A stretch of 64,000 bases of DNA from a virus, in the IMG/VR virus record IMGVR_UViG_3300028559_002342, positions 1-64,000 of that record; one strand, written 5' to 3'. Under the pieces are notes generated by a model that was given only the letters and a program-made list of their open reading frames with translations, searched no databases and was not told the origin of the DNA. The stretch's first letter is position 1. Each line of letters starts with the position of its first letter. Positions 50,395-59,174 of this stretch are shown here, piece after piece. Made by a program: the position numbers and the translations under genes.

Positions 50395-51197
50395 CTGCGA
50401 ATAATCTTCTTAAACATTGTAGTATTATATTTTACAAGATCAAGTTGATCATCAGTGAAGATATGTTCAATCAAGTCGGCTAGCTTTGTTGCAGGCTTGC
50501 TCTGCAAGCCATAATCTGCATCATATTTTAACCCATTGATGGCTGCAACAATGGGGTTGCTGGTATCACAACTTACAATGTTGTAGATATTTTTATCCAC
50601 ATAAAATCTAAATTCTTTAGCTAGAGAGCATCCCAGCAGGTGATGTGGTTTGTTCCATTCCCAAATTCCTGACTCAATTAAATCTGTAATAAATCTTTGT
50701 CTACCAGAACAAAACCGCTCCAGTTCTGTATTGCCCTCTCCAATGGCTTGATAGTAACTAAAGTCAAAGCTTATTGCAATCATGTCAGCTTCATATGACA
50801 TGAAACGATAGCAATTCTTTAATTCCTGCCAACATTTGCCTTGCACTGCACCTATGGATTTTGTTAAAAAAGAGCTTTGCAGGTCTTTGGCTTTGTCTCT
50901 GAACCCCAGGTAGCTGACCATAGTCTCTTGTGAGTTCTCCAGAACATCTGGTATGATGAACATGTTGGGCTGCAGATCTTTAGCAGCTTCATAAAACATC
51001 TGTGGGTCAAAGGACTTGCCAAGTTCAAATATTGAGTTGTCGAGTAGCACTTCTCTGTTGTATACATGTCTGGCAGACTTGAAGTAATTGTAATAATCTG
51101 GATAACGTTCAAATAGATGCACTAATGCATAGTCAAAATCATTGTATGACTTGGATGCAGGTAATATGGATAAGGGAGATTCGTGGGATACTTTCAT
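50391..51197 (-). CDS. dpdA: DpdA-like DNA guanine transglycosylase
   Basis: A 268-residue TGT-like protein of the phage DpdA type, which exchanges guanine in DNA for a 7-deazaguanine. LLDNSIFELG (residues 51-60) stands at the place of the DSGGFQ motif of TGT, IIPDVLENS at 81-89, and HHLLGCS at 185-191. SCDTSNP at 209-215 supplies a candidate nucleophile Asp211. It is shorter than tRNA TGT (about 375), as expected for a phage DpdA subfamily. It heads the operon dpdA, formyltransferase, guaC, Nmad1, two small genes, kinase, queF. Subfamily assignment needs a tree. Confidence 0.85.
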   Translation of the reverse strand: MKVSHESPLSILPASKSYNDFDYALVHLFERYPDYYNYFKSARHVYNREVLLDNSIFELGKSFDPQMFYEAAKDLQPNMFIIPDVLENSQETMVSYLGFRDKAKDLQSSFLTKSIGAVQGKCWQELKNCYRFMSYEADMIAISFDFSYYQAIGEGNTELERFCSGRQRFITDLIESGIWEWNKPHHLLGCSLAKEFRFYVDKNIYNIVSCDTSNPIVAAINGLKYDADYGLQSKPATKLADLIEHIFTDDQLDLVKYNTTMFKKIIRR

Positions 51198-51208
51198 AGC
51201 ATAATTAT

Positions 51209-51237
51209 ATTATACTTGTAAATAATACATATATCAA
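51209..51237 (-). promoter_or_regulatory. sigma70-like promoter for the dpdA operon
   Basis: Minus-strand TTGATA (51232-51237), a 17-nt spacer and TATAAT (51209-51214). A second overlapping TATAAT ends exactly 6 nt before the ATG. The region is shared with the divergent late promoter of the gp5-like gene. Confidence 0.65.
51218..51224 (+). promoter_or_regulatory. Late promoter box GTAAATA for the gp5-like gene
   Basis: GTAAATA followed by 14 nt and the ATG at 51239, so a leader of about 9 nt is predicted. It overlaps the spacer of the divergent dpdA promoter, so early and late transcription could exclude each other. Confidence 0.5.
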
Positions 51238-51238
51238 C

Positions 51239-54031
51239 ATGAGATATCCAAAATATCACGGACATTACCTTGGCATGGTAGTACAGAACAATGATCCGGA
51301 AAAACGTGGTCGTGTCAAAGTTTTTGTCCCACATATAACTCCAACAGTTTATAAGAAATGGGTAGAAAATAATAAAGATAAAAATTTTAAATTTATTGGA
51401 AAAAATTTAACCAATGACATCACAGACATAACAGAGGATCTTAAGAAAATATTACCCTGGGCTGAGATATCATCACCACTTGCAGGCGAAAACAGCAGCG
51501 GCAGATACAATGCCTTTAAGAATGTTGGCACAATAAGTGATTCCAGCAGTCTCAGCGGTGCAATAGATAATCCAAACAATAGCAACATAGATGTAGCAAA
51601 GATAAATTATTTTAGTCCTAACCTGGATAACATTGGTGAAAAACCTGGTAATTTATTTGATATATCTTATTACAAGCTCAAAGATGCTTTTAGTAATCCC
51701 AGCGAAACTAATGCTAATAACGCCAACAAATATAGCTACAATTATACTCCTGAATGCTACAGCAATTGTGCCAAGGGGTCCTTTCCAATTGTAAGTGTTG
51801 GTGCCCACGTGTGGGTCTTTTTTAACAACGGTAATCCTCTCAACCCTGTTGTGTTTGGTGCATCGTTTGGCACAGAAGATTGGAAGAGCATTGCCAGCAT
51901 ACCCACCACCAACGCACTGGAGCTTTCGGCATTGAATGCACCTGGTGTAGATTACCCAGGCACATATGAAAATAAGCCTTTACCCAATGCACAAGAGTAT
52001 GACTACAATGTTGACATCTATAGAAACAAATATGTGATCAATCAAAAAGGTGGCACCATATCTTTCATCAATACAGACAATAGAGAGGTGTTAAAAATGA
52101 CTCATTACTCTGGGTCGTTCAAGGAATTTAATAACTTTGCCAACATTGAATTGGCCACTAATAATGATCAAAAATTAGTTTTGAATGATCAATTTTTAAC
52201 AGTTAAAGGCACCCGCAATGAATTTACACAGTTTGATTATGATTGCATCACACGTGGTGACAACTATAAAAAAATAGGAAATTTAAATAGAGATTTAAAT
52301 TTGCAATGGAGAGAGATAGCAAGAGAAATTGCAAATGTAAAACAATTGTTTGATATACAAAGAGCAGACAAGTACACCTCGCAGAGTGGTATGTTATTAA
52401 CATCACCCTTTCAATCCCGGGGAGGTGGCACACCAGGCAATTGCCCTGTATGCAACCAAGCAGTCAGTCAATACTTCACAGTTAACAATTCATATAATGA
52501 AAACTTTTCAACTGTGTTATTTCCTTCTCTAGCTGATAGCAGTGGTGATTTTATTTTTGGCAAATCAATTACTCCTGATGGCATTGTGAGTAGCATTGAT
52601 TTTCCAGGCAACATGGGCACCCCTCAATATGTTTCTCCCATTGACAATTTGGTTGGATCAGCTGATGGTTCTACAGGCAGCAACAGACCAGGACAAATAT
52701 TTGGTATATCTTGCCCTGCATGTGGTGGCACTGGACAGAGTCCCAGCTCACAAGGTGGCACATGGCCCAGAGACCAAAGAAAAGCAACTTTAAATATTTT
52801 AATTAAGAGCAAGTTGAAGGATCTGCTGGAGATTGAGAAACAGCTTGGTGCTGGTGGCAGCGAGATAGTAGAAATAACAAAACATAAAGTGGAGACCATT
52901 GGCACAGTGATGAATGACTTTGGTTCCATCAGAGTGGACATGAAGGGCAAGATGTATGTTTCAGATGTGCAAGTAGCAAAATATGGCGCATTCTATAACA
53001 GAACACCATCACCGTTGGTTGAGCTGGTGCATGTGGATGACCTGCCAGGAGGCAATTATACTATGAACGTTTGCAACAGATACAATGTGATGGTGGGTGC
53101 CGGTGGGTTGAATCTCAAGTCCTATGGACCTGTTAATATCAGCGGATCCTTAACAAATGTGGCAGGTGCACAGGTGAACATTTCAAGTGAGCTGGAAACA
53201 AACATTGATGGAGGCAAGAGACTCTCCCTGGTAGGTGACATTGTTAGTATCAGACAGCGCAACAAAGAACAGGTAGTAATAGAAGGCTCACTGGGTGTAA
53301 CAAACAATTTAATTGTTGCTGGTGGCCTGCACGTTGAGGGTGAATTCACAGCCAATCATATCACCATGCCCACAGAAGTGCAGGCCACAGAACAAACACA
53401 TTCCTTTGCAGCTGCAGCTACTGATGAGAGTAACATGAACGGTAAGATCATAGGGTTTGGTGTGCCAATGTCAAACTTTGCATCAGTAAAAAACCCCAAG
53501 GACAGATCTTATCAAGAAGGCAGTCCCAACACCACTGGTGCTCCTTATCTAGGCTTTACAGATTATAATGAGAAATGCGGTAGATTGAAGAAAGATGAAG
53601 TTATAGGCTACATAACTGGCACAATAGGCTGGATACCTCATCCAATTACACCAAATGCGTTCATACCAGTAACAGCAGGAACTTTGCCTGGTACCCTGGG
53701 GTTTGTTGAAGTAAGAGCTGCAAACATTGTTACTGCTGCAGGTGGCACCAGTGATGTACCTGTATTTGGTTCAGGCCCAGGAAGCGCTCTCAATGTTAAG
53801 GGATGTGTCAAGGGAGCCGATACCGGCAGTGGTGGTGTTGATGCCATGCAGATGCCCATAGTTGTATATGGCACAGGCAGAGACAGAGACAGCATATATG
53901 TTGAGAAACATTCCCACATGTTCAAGGGATTGCCTTCATCTTTGACTGAAACCAATTCAAAGACAAGAGAAAAAATTTCTGGCAAACTATCACCAGTTAA
54001 TGCCGAACCAGTATCAAACTACAAGAAGTAA
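51239..54031 (+). CDS. 5: Baseplate hub protein (T4 gp5-like, long form)
   Basis: A 930-residue central baseplate hub or spike protein. The N-terminus, RYPKYHGHYLGMVVQNNDPE with KRGRVKVFVPHITP (residues 2-35), is the OB-fold of gp5. Two zinc-type pairs, CPVC near residue 402 and CPACGGTG near 493, lie in an insertion. The C-terminal third has repeated beta strands (NISGSLTNVAGAQVNISSEL), compatible with a spike helix. No T4-lysozyme catalytic motif is visible, so tail lysozyme activity is doubtful. It is divergent from dpdA. The length exceeds T4 gp5 (575) because of the insertion. Confidence 0.8.
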   Translation: MRYPKYHGHYLGMVVQNNDPEKRGRVKVFVPHITPTVYKKWVENNKDKNFKFIGKNLTNDITDITEDLKKILPWAEISSPLAGENSSGRYNAFKNVGTISDSSSLSGAIDNPNNSNIDVAKINYFSPNLDNIGEKPGNLFDISYYKLKDAFSNPSETNANNANKYSYNYTPECYSNCAKGSFPIVSVGAHVWVFFNNGNPLNPVVFGASFGTEDWKSIASIPTTNALELSALNAPGVDYPGTYENKPLPNAQEYDYNVDIYRNKYVINQKGGTISFINTDNREVLKMTHYSGSFKEFNNFANIELATNNDQKLVLNDQFLTVKGTRNEFTQFDYDCITRGDNYKKIGNLNRDLNLQWREIAREIANVKQLFDIQRADKYTSQSGMLLTSPFQSRGGGTPGNCPVCNQAVSQYFTVNNSYNENFSTVLFPSLADSSGDFIFGKSITPDGIVSSIDFPGNMGTPQYVSPIDNLVGSADGSTGSNRPGQIFGISCPACGGTGQSPSSQGGTWPRDQRKATLNILIKSKLKDLLEIEKQLGAGGSEIVEITKHKVETIGTVMNDFGSIRVDMKGKMYVSDVQVAKYGAFYNRTPSPLVELVHVDDLPGGNYTMNVCNRYNVMVGAGGLNLKSYGPVNISGSLTNVAGAQVNISSELETNIDGGKRLSLVGDIVSIRQRNKEQVVIEGSLGVTNNLIVAGGLHVEGEFTANHITMPTEVQATEQTHSFAAAATDESNMNGKIIGFGVPMSNFASVKNPKDRSYQEGSPNTTGAPYLGFTDYNEKCGRLKKDEVIGYITGTIGWIPHPITPNAFIPVTAGTLPGTLGFVEVRAANIVTAAGGTSDVPVFGSGPGSALNVKGCVKGADTGSGGVDAMQMPIVVYGTGRDRDSIYVEKHSHMFKGLPSSLTETNSKTREKISGKLSPVNAEPVSNYKK

Positions 54032-54035
54032 CCGG

Positions 54036-54236
54036 TTAATTTTTATTATCTTTTATCCAGTCGCTTCTGTGATTAGTAACCCAGTCCATCAACGCTCGCT
54101 CAAACCCCACATCAGATCCTTGTTTCTCTGACATGCACCATTTGTTTTTCAATATCTCCTCACGCTCTTCACTGAAGCGTTTGTAAAGAGCGGTACTATC
54201 TACTGTAAGATGTGCCGATGACAATGAAGCCATCAT
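54036..54236 (-). CDS. Small conserved phage protein
   Basis: A 66-residue protein starting at the ATG at 54236, fixed by a late box that ends 5 nt upstream. It contains YKRFSEEREEILKNKWCMSE and GFERALMDWVTNHRSDW, a pattern I know from small proteins of T4-like marine phages but without assigned function. It is charged and helical. It lies between the gp5-like and nrdB genes. Confidence 0.65.
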   Translation of the reverse strand: MMASLSSAHLTVDSTALYKRFSEEREEILKNKWCMSEKQGSDVGFERALMDWVTNHRSDWIKDNKN

Positions 54237-54241
54237 GTGTA

Positions 54242-54248
54242 TATTTAA
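54242..54248 (-). promoter_or_regulatory. Late promoter box TTAAATA (minus)
   Basis: TTAAATA ends exactly 5 nt before the ATG at 54236. This is the variant box also found at 61366-61372 and 62726-62732. Confidence 0.55.
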
Positions 54249-54249
54249 T

Positions 54250-54471
54250 TTATTCTTGAAGTTTCTTCTTGAGACCATCAAAAATAGTTTGATTTGTTTC
54301 AATGGCTTGTGGCTTGAGCACATCCAATATCTTGCACACCACATCTATGTGAAGCATTTTTATGTAATCCATATGCACTGTGCCAAATGTGGATAGAAAC
54401 CTATCTGCAATAAAATATAATATTGCATGCTCATCTTCTGTTAGACTATCTATGGTGCTTTGATATATCAT
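54250..54471 (-). CDS. Small hypothetical protein next to nrdB
   Basis: A 73-residue helical protein (SLTEDEHAILYFIADRFLST, residues 9-28). Unknown function. The ATG overlaps the nrdB stop by 4 bp (ATGA), so it is translated together with the reductase genes. Confidence 0.65.
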   Translation of the reverse strand: MIYQSTIDSLTEDEHAILYFIADRFLSTFGTVHMDYIKMLHIDVVCKILDVLKPQAIETNQTIFDGLKKKLQE

Positions 54472-55532
54472 AGCTCCACATCAGCAAAAACATTTTCAGA
54501 AATACTTGTGTCGCGAGCGCCAATCTTATATGCACCTATTTCTGTTTCTTGTGGAGCCACCTGCACCTTGCTGCTATCCAAATAACTGTTGAGCCAACCA
54601 GAGATAGGATTTTCCTTTTGATTAAAAATCTTCTTATAACCAAGCGACCGCAATCTGGTATCACAAAGCCATTTGGAGTATCCACCAAGAACATCTGCAT
54701 TGAGACCTAGCAAGCTGCCTTTGCTGAACAAGTATTGTGCCCACTCCATTTCACTCTTAGCAGCATTTTCATAAACTTCATAAATTCTGTCTTCACTCTT
54801 TTTTACAACAGATGTGAAACCTTCCTTGTCTTCTTCTTTTAATATCCTTATAAGATTTTGTGTTGTTGCAAAATGCAGTGCTTCATCTCTTTGAATAAAT
54901 TTTATAATCTTGGCATTACCCTCCATCTTGCCTCTGTAACCAAAATAAAATGAACAAGCGAAGCTCACATAAAACACAAGGCCTTCCATGCAATTGATGG
55001 CAAGAATACAATTGAAAATGCTCTCTTTGGAGTTTCTATCTTTACTGGAGTTAAGAATTTTATCAAAATTTTCACGTATGAGTGATGCGCGATTTACAAT
55101 CTCTTTATCTTCCATGATGCTGTCAAAGAAAGCTGATGCATCTGGATGAACATTGTTGAGCAGATAGGAGTAGCTGTAGCTATGAATGCCTTCAAATCTC
55201 TGCCATGTGTTCATGCATATTTCCAATTCAGGGTTTGATACATGATCTTTTAGAGAATGGATTGATCTGGACAGCATGCTGTCTCCCAAAGTTTGAAATT
55301 TTAGATTAGTATCAAAAACAAAACGCTCCTCTTTTGTTAATTCCTTATAATCACCACGATCCTTTTGCAGACTTATTTCATGAGGCCACCAGAAGAACTC
55401 TTCCTGCTTTTTAAACAGTTCAAAGAATACAGGGTACTTGAATTTGTCGTAACGCTGTAAATTGAGATCTTCACCAAAAAACAATGGTTGTTTGGTATAA
55501 TCTACATTCCTTAAATTGAGTACACTCTTCAT
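54468..55532 (-). CDS. nrdB: Ribonucleotide reductase small subunit, NrdB
   Basis: Class I small subunit that carries the di-iron or tyrosyl centre for deoxynucleotide synthesis. The 354 residues have KLTKEERFVFDTNLKFQTLG-like helix near 73-92, EICMNTWQRFEGIHSYSYSY near 104-123 (E-x6-E-x2-H ligands), NCMEGLVFYVSFACSFYFGY near 180-199, and a second ligand set FIQRDEALHFATTQ near 211-224. The C-terminus (ISENVFADVEL) fits the NrdA-binding tail. It is 17 bp after nrdA. Confidence 0.95.
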   Translation of the reverse strand: MKSVLNLRNVDYTKQPLFFGEDLNLQRYDKFKYPVFFELFKKQEEFFWWPHEISLQKDRGDYKELTKEERFVFDTNLKFQTLGDSMLSRSIHSLKDHVSNPELEICMNTWQRFEGIHSYSYSYLLNNVHPDASAFFDSIMEDKEIVNRASLIRENFDKILNSSKDRNSKESIFNCILAINCMEGLVFYVSFACSFYFGYRGKMEGNAKIIKFIQRDEALHFATTQNLIRILKEEDKEGFTSVVKKSEDRIYEVYENAAKSEMEWAQYLFSKGSLLGLNADVLGGYSKWLCDTRLRSLGYKKIFNQKENPISGWLNSYLDSSKVQVAPQETEIGAYKIGARDTSISENVFADVEL

Positions 55533-55549
55533 GACAATCTATTATATAC

Positions 55550-57808
55550 TTATAGTTTGCAAGCTCCACTTGCACAATCTGATTCTTTGTTCATGGACTG
55601 CTCTCTGTCACCATCATCTGTGTTGTTGTAATACAAGGAAATAAGCCCTATGCTGTATGCATACATGATCTCCTTCATGACCTTGCTATCAGGCAACACG
55701 TTATTGGCATAATGCGCATAATTGTAATATATGTTGGTTGAAATTGCCATGTCCAAGTACTTCTGGATGACAGCATTTATGTTGATGATATCTGTGTTAT
55801 TCTCAAAAGAGAAAGCAAGTTGGTAGTAAGATTCAAATTTGCCTATGCCTGGCACCAACACAGGCAGCTTGCCCATCTTAGAGGCTTTGTATGTTATCAA
55901 TGATCTGACTGGTTCAATGCCATTAGTAGAGCACTGAATGACAGAACTAGATTCACAAGGCATAACACATGACAGAGTCGAATGTCTCAATCCATGCTCT
56001 TTGATCTCTTTTCTCAATGCTTCCCAATCCAGGGAAAGCTTTCTTTTAACAATGTCATCAACTTTTTTCTTGTATGTGTCTATGGGCAATATGCCCTGAG
56101 CATATTTTGTATTATTGAACTTCTCGCAACGACCTTTTTCTTTGGAGAGAGTCAAACTGGATTTGAGTAGATAGTATTGAAAATGTTCCATCCATTCATC
56201 AACAAGAGATAAAGCTGACTTGTCAGAATATTTCTTTTCATTTCTGGCTAAAAATGCAGCGAAATTAGTAATGCCTATTCCTAAGCTTCTGCGTTTTTTG
56301 GTAAAATTAGCTGCAGCTTTATTGAAATACGTTTGAACATCAATAATTTCCTCCAAGAATCTAACAACCAAGTCACATGTCTTCTCAAGATCCTTCCAAT
56401 CTTTGATCTCCAGCATGTTGATGGCAGACAAGATGCACATGCCTATTTCAGCTTCAGGATCATTATAATCATTGAGAGGTATGGTGGGGTGAATAACTTC
56501 TGTGCACAAGTTGCTCATGGTCACCTTGTCTGACCATGCACCATGTTCATTTGCTGTATCCACATTAAGAATATAAATTCTACCTGTCTCAACACGTTCT
56601 TTGACTATCAATCCAAACAATTTTCGTGCTGATATTTTTTTCTTTAGCTTTATTTTTTTGCTCTCTTCATGCTCTCTATACACCTTGTCAAACTTGGGTG
56701 TGCCCCAAGCTTCCCATAGTTCAGGCACTTCATGAGGAGAGAACAGAGTGATCTGTTCATCCTTCAATACTCTGTCATAAAACATCTTGGACATGCCCAC
56801 TGTATAATCAAGTTTTCTCACTCTATTATCATCAGTCCCTGCGTTGTTCTTGAGAACAACAATATCCTCTATCTCATAATGCCACCACTGAATGTTAGTA
56901 GTGGCTGAACCACCCCTCAATCCATTCTGCTGCCATGCTTTGACTGAGGCTTCAAAAATCTTTAAAAACGGAATAACACCTGTGTGCACAACTTCACCAT
57001 TGTTGACTGGTGCACCAATGGCTCTTATCTTGGAGACATCAATGCCAATTCCACATCTACTGGCAGTGGCAATGGAGACAGCTGTGCCAGATGCTGTGAT
57101 TGATTCTTTGTTGTCCTCCACACCTATCAAGCAGCAGCTTGCATAACTTTTCGAATTGGTACGCACACCTGCCATGATGGGGGTGGGCAAGTTAATCTTG
57201 TGCCTGGATATGGCATTATAAAATCTTTGCACATATTCCAGTCTTGTTTCTTTGGGGTAATTTATAAAAGCATATGCAGCAATGAGAATATAAGCAAACT
57301 GGGGTGTTTCATAAATTACATCTGTGACCCGGTTCTTAACCAGATACTTGTCACACAGCTGCTTGATACCAGCATATGTAAACAGAAAGTCGCGGTCATG
57401 ATCAATAAATTCGCCAATCTTGTTTATTTCATCTTTTGTGTATCTCTCTAAAATTGCCTTGTCATAAATTTCTTTTCTTAGCCCAGTATAGATCACGTCA
57501 ATTAGTCTTGGTGCATGCTTGCCACCCCACACATCTTTTCGTAACTGATAATTAAGAAGTCGACCAGCCACAAATTGATAATTTGGCTTTTCAAGAGAAA
57601 TTAAGTTTGCAGCTGATTCAATTAATACTTGATGAATGTCACATGTGGAGATGTTTTCAACAATGTTCAGTTTGGCATTGATCTCCACTTCAGATAAACT
57701 AACACCAGATATGCCTTCTGTGGCCCACAGAATGACCTTATTAATTTTTTCAATATTAAATTTTTCTAATACACCATCTCTTTTTTTGACATAGGTTTGT
57801 GAACTCAT
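55550..57808 (-). CDS. nrdA: Ribonucleotide reductase large subunit, NrdA
   Basis: Class I large subunit. The 752 residues have an N-terminal ATP-cone (SQTYVKKRDGVLEKFNIEKI), the catalytic-loop Cys in SYASCCLIGVEDN near 215, the NxCxE loop as MSNLCTEVIHP near 428-438 (N430, C432, E434), PCESSSVIQ near 615 and a C-terminal CASGACKL Cys pair. It supplies dNTPs, including those replaced by modified bases after synthesis. No intron or intein is visible. It is located upstream of nrdB in the same orientation. Confidence 0.96.
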   Translation of the reverse strand: MSSQTYVKKRDGVLEKFNIEKINKVILWATEGISGVSLSEVEINAKLNIVENISTCDIHQVLIESAANLISLEKPNYQFVAGRLLNYQLRKDVWGGKHAPRLIDVIYTGLRKEIYDKAILERYTKDEINKIGEFIDHDRDFLFTYAGIKQLCDKYLVKNRVTDVIYETPQFAYILIAAYAFINYPKETRLEYVQRFYNAISRHKINLPTPIMAGVRTNSKSYASCCLIGVEDNKESITASGTAVSIATASRCGIGIDVSKIRAIGAPVNNGEVVHTGVIPFLKIFEASVKAWQQNGLRGGSATTNIQWWHYEIEDIVVLKNNAGTDDNRVRKLDYTVGMSKMFYDRVLKDEQITLFSPHEVPELWEAWGTPKFDKVYREHEESKKIKLKKKISARKLFGLIVKERVETGRIYILNVDTANEHGAWSDKVTMSNLCTEVIHPTIPLNDYNDPEAEIGMCILSAINMLEIKDWKDLEKTCDLVVRFLEEIIDVQTYFNKAAANFTKKRRSLGIGITNFAAFLARNEKKYSDKSALSLVDEWMEHFQYYLLKSSLTLSKEKGRCEKFNNTKYAQGILPIDTYKKKVDDIVKRKLSLDWEALRKEIKEHGLRHSTLSCVMPCESSSVIQCSTNGIEPVRSLITYKASKMGKLPVLVPGIGKFESYYQLAFSFENNTDIININAVIQKYLDMAISTNIYYNYAHYANNVLPDSKVMKEIMYAYSIGLISLYYNNTDDGDREQSMNKESDCASGACKL

Positions 57809-57851
57809 GAGTATTTTTACTTAGTACAATAACGCAACATACAGAAAGTAT

Positions 57852-58439
57852 TTATTTGTTTTTATCGTTGCTGTAGTTAGTTAGTGCTGATTTAATAAAT
57901 TTTTTTGTTGTTGTATTTTGTATATTTTTATTGCTCAAAACATAAATAGAAAAATATCCATACGATTGAAAGCCACTTTCAGTATTGAGAACCTTTGAAT
58001 AAAGATCATCCATGTTTATTTTTGAATCAGTCAAATTGTTCAAATATTCACCATTGATTGGATAGATGCCCCGGTTTAAAAAAGCATAACAATCATCACA
58101 CTTCAGGTTGTATTTGGTCAGAAGGTTATCATAAAAATTCTTAGTTAACTTGATGCTATGGTCTGTGCCCAGGTCATCCAATTGCTTCAACAGGGGTAAG
58201 TATTTATTTTTAAATGCAATCCTTATGCCTTTAAAAAATTTAGGCTCCAACGGCTCATTGGGAACAAAATGAATGACACTAATTGGATTGAAGTTTTTAT
58301 TTATGACCAGTCTTTTTTGATCATACAGATTTTTAATCTGAAATCCCAGCATGCACAAGGGGTAATCTGTATCAGAGAGATAAGAGAACTCTTCTACATC
58401 GAGCGGTTGCTCACAGAGATTCACATCTAATAATGCCAT
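57852..58439 (-). CDS. Hypothetical protein
   Basis: A 195-residue protein of unknown function. It has Lys/Asn-rich regions (KLTKNFYDNLLTKYNLKCDD near residues 98-117, a lone C-D-D-C) and a variable C-terminus. No motif or membrane segment. It is isolated between nrdA and a membrane protein gene on the same strand, 43 and 39 bp away. Confidence 0.65.
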   Translation of the reverse strand: MALLDVNLCEQPLDVEEFSYLSDTDYPLCMLGFQIKNLYDQKRLVINKNFNPISVIHFVPNEPLEPKFFKGIRIAFKNKYLPLLKQLDDLGTDHSIKLTKNFYDNLLTKYNLKCDDCYAFLNRGIYPINGEYLNNLTDSKINMDDLYSKVLNTESGFQSYGYFSIYVLSNKNIQNTTTKKFIKSALTNYSNDKNK

Positions 58440-58478
58440 AGGCGTATTATATGAACAAATATTTGTAGATCAACACTA

Positions 58479-58889
58479 TTAATGAACTCGCTTCAAAAAA
58501 TCTGTGATTAGAACCACCAAAAACGATGTTATGGAAGCAAGTACTGCTGTGGTCAGAGCAATTCTAAAATTCCACATGTTAGTTGACTCTGATCTTTTGC
58601 GACCAAATTCACTTGTTATTTGCACTGTAATGCTGTTGAATTTTTCTGTTACCACATCTGTAATATTTTTAAACTTGAGCTCTATCTCTCTCTCCAATCC
58701 ATCGATCTTCTCATCCACATGCTGCAAGCATGTTTCCACATGTTCTGAGTGCGCTTTAAGTTTGCCAGTGAGCTCTGATAATTGTGTTGTAATTGCTGGT
58801 TTGCCGTTGCCCTGAAAAACAACCTTGTAAACCTCTTTTACCTCATCCTGAAGCTTTTTTACATTTAATATGGGGCTGTTTTTCTTCAT
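58479..58889 (-). CDS. Coiled-coil membrane protein, holin-like candidate
   Basis: A 136-residue protein. An N-terminal helical region (LQDEVKEVYKVVFQGNGK), a coiled-coil centre (KIDGLEREIELKFKN) and one C-terminal transmembrane segment (ALTTAVLASITSFLVVLITD near residues 111-130) followed by a basic end (FLKRVH). The layout recalls hemolysin XhlA or T4-type holins and tail-associated membrane proteins. It is near a lysozyme and a 3D-domain gene, so a lysis role is plausible, not shown. Confidence 0.55.
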   Translation of the reverse strand: MKKNSPILNVKKLQDEVKEVYKVVFQGNGKPAITTQLSELTGKLKAHSEHVETCLQHVDEKIDGLEREIELKFKNITDVVTEKFNSITVQITSEFGRKRSESTNMWNFRIALTTAVLASITSFLVVLITDFLKRVH

Positions 58890-58890
58890 A

Positions 58891-59124
58891 TTACTTGATT
58901 TGAAATGAGTAAGACAATATGCCTTTGGGCAGGCTGTACACTTTGCCTCTCACATTGCCATTGGCTTCCTTGGTGACAATTGTCATTCTGTCTTGTGTAA
59001 CTATGGGGCCATTGATGATCTCTGCAGTGCCCAGATTGAGACTGTAGGTCTTGATGCCCTTCATGACATCAAATACATTTATTGTATTTTTACCTGCAAG
59101 TACTGCAGAATATAACTTGTTCAC
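58891..59124 (-). CDS. Small beta-rich hypothetical protein
   Basis: A 77-residue protein, beta-strand-rich (TYSLNLGTAEIINGPIVTQD, residues 26-45), ending SLPKGILSYSFQIK. It looks like a small beta-barrel or a propeller blade with no identified family. It is 1 bp upstream of the holin-like gene, so the two are probably co-transcribed. Confidence 0.6.
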   Translation of the reverse strand: MNKLYSAVLAGKNTINVFDVMKGIKTYSLNLGTAEIINGPIVTQDRMTIVTKEANGNVRGKVYSLPKGILSYSFQIK

Positions 59125-59159
59125 AATAAGTACTTATTGTTGTTAAATCACTAATTTTA

Positions 59160-59166
59160 ATAAATA
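59160..59166 (+). promoter_or_regulatory. Late promoter box ATAAATA
   Basis: The box stands 8 nt before the ATG at 59175; predicted leader 3 nt. Confidence 0.6.
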
Positions 59167-59174
59167 TATAAAAT

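Noticed and set aside
50391-51197. tRNA-guanine transglycosylase of host type acting in queuosine synthesis
   Set aside because: It is too short and its motifs differ from tRNA TGT; the operon context with the formyltransferase favours DpdA on DNA. tRNA activity is not excluded.
54036-54344. 102-residue version of the small gene next to nrdB
   Set aside because: The extra N-terminal part is antisense-like noise overlapping the neighbouring gene; the ATG at 54236 is at the exact late-box distance.
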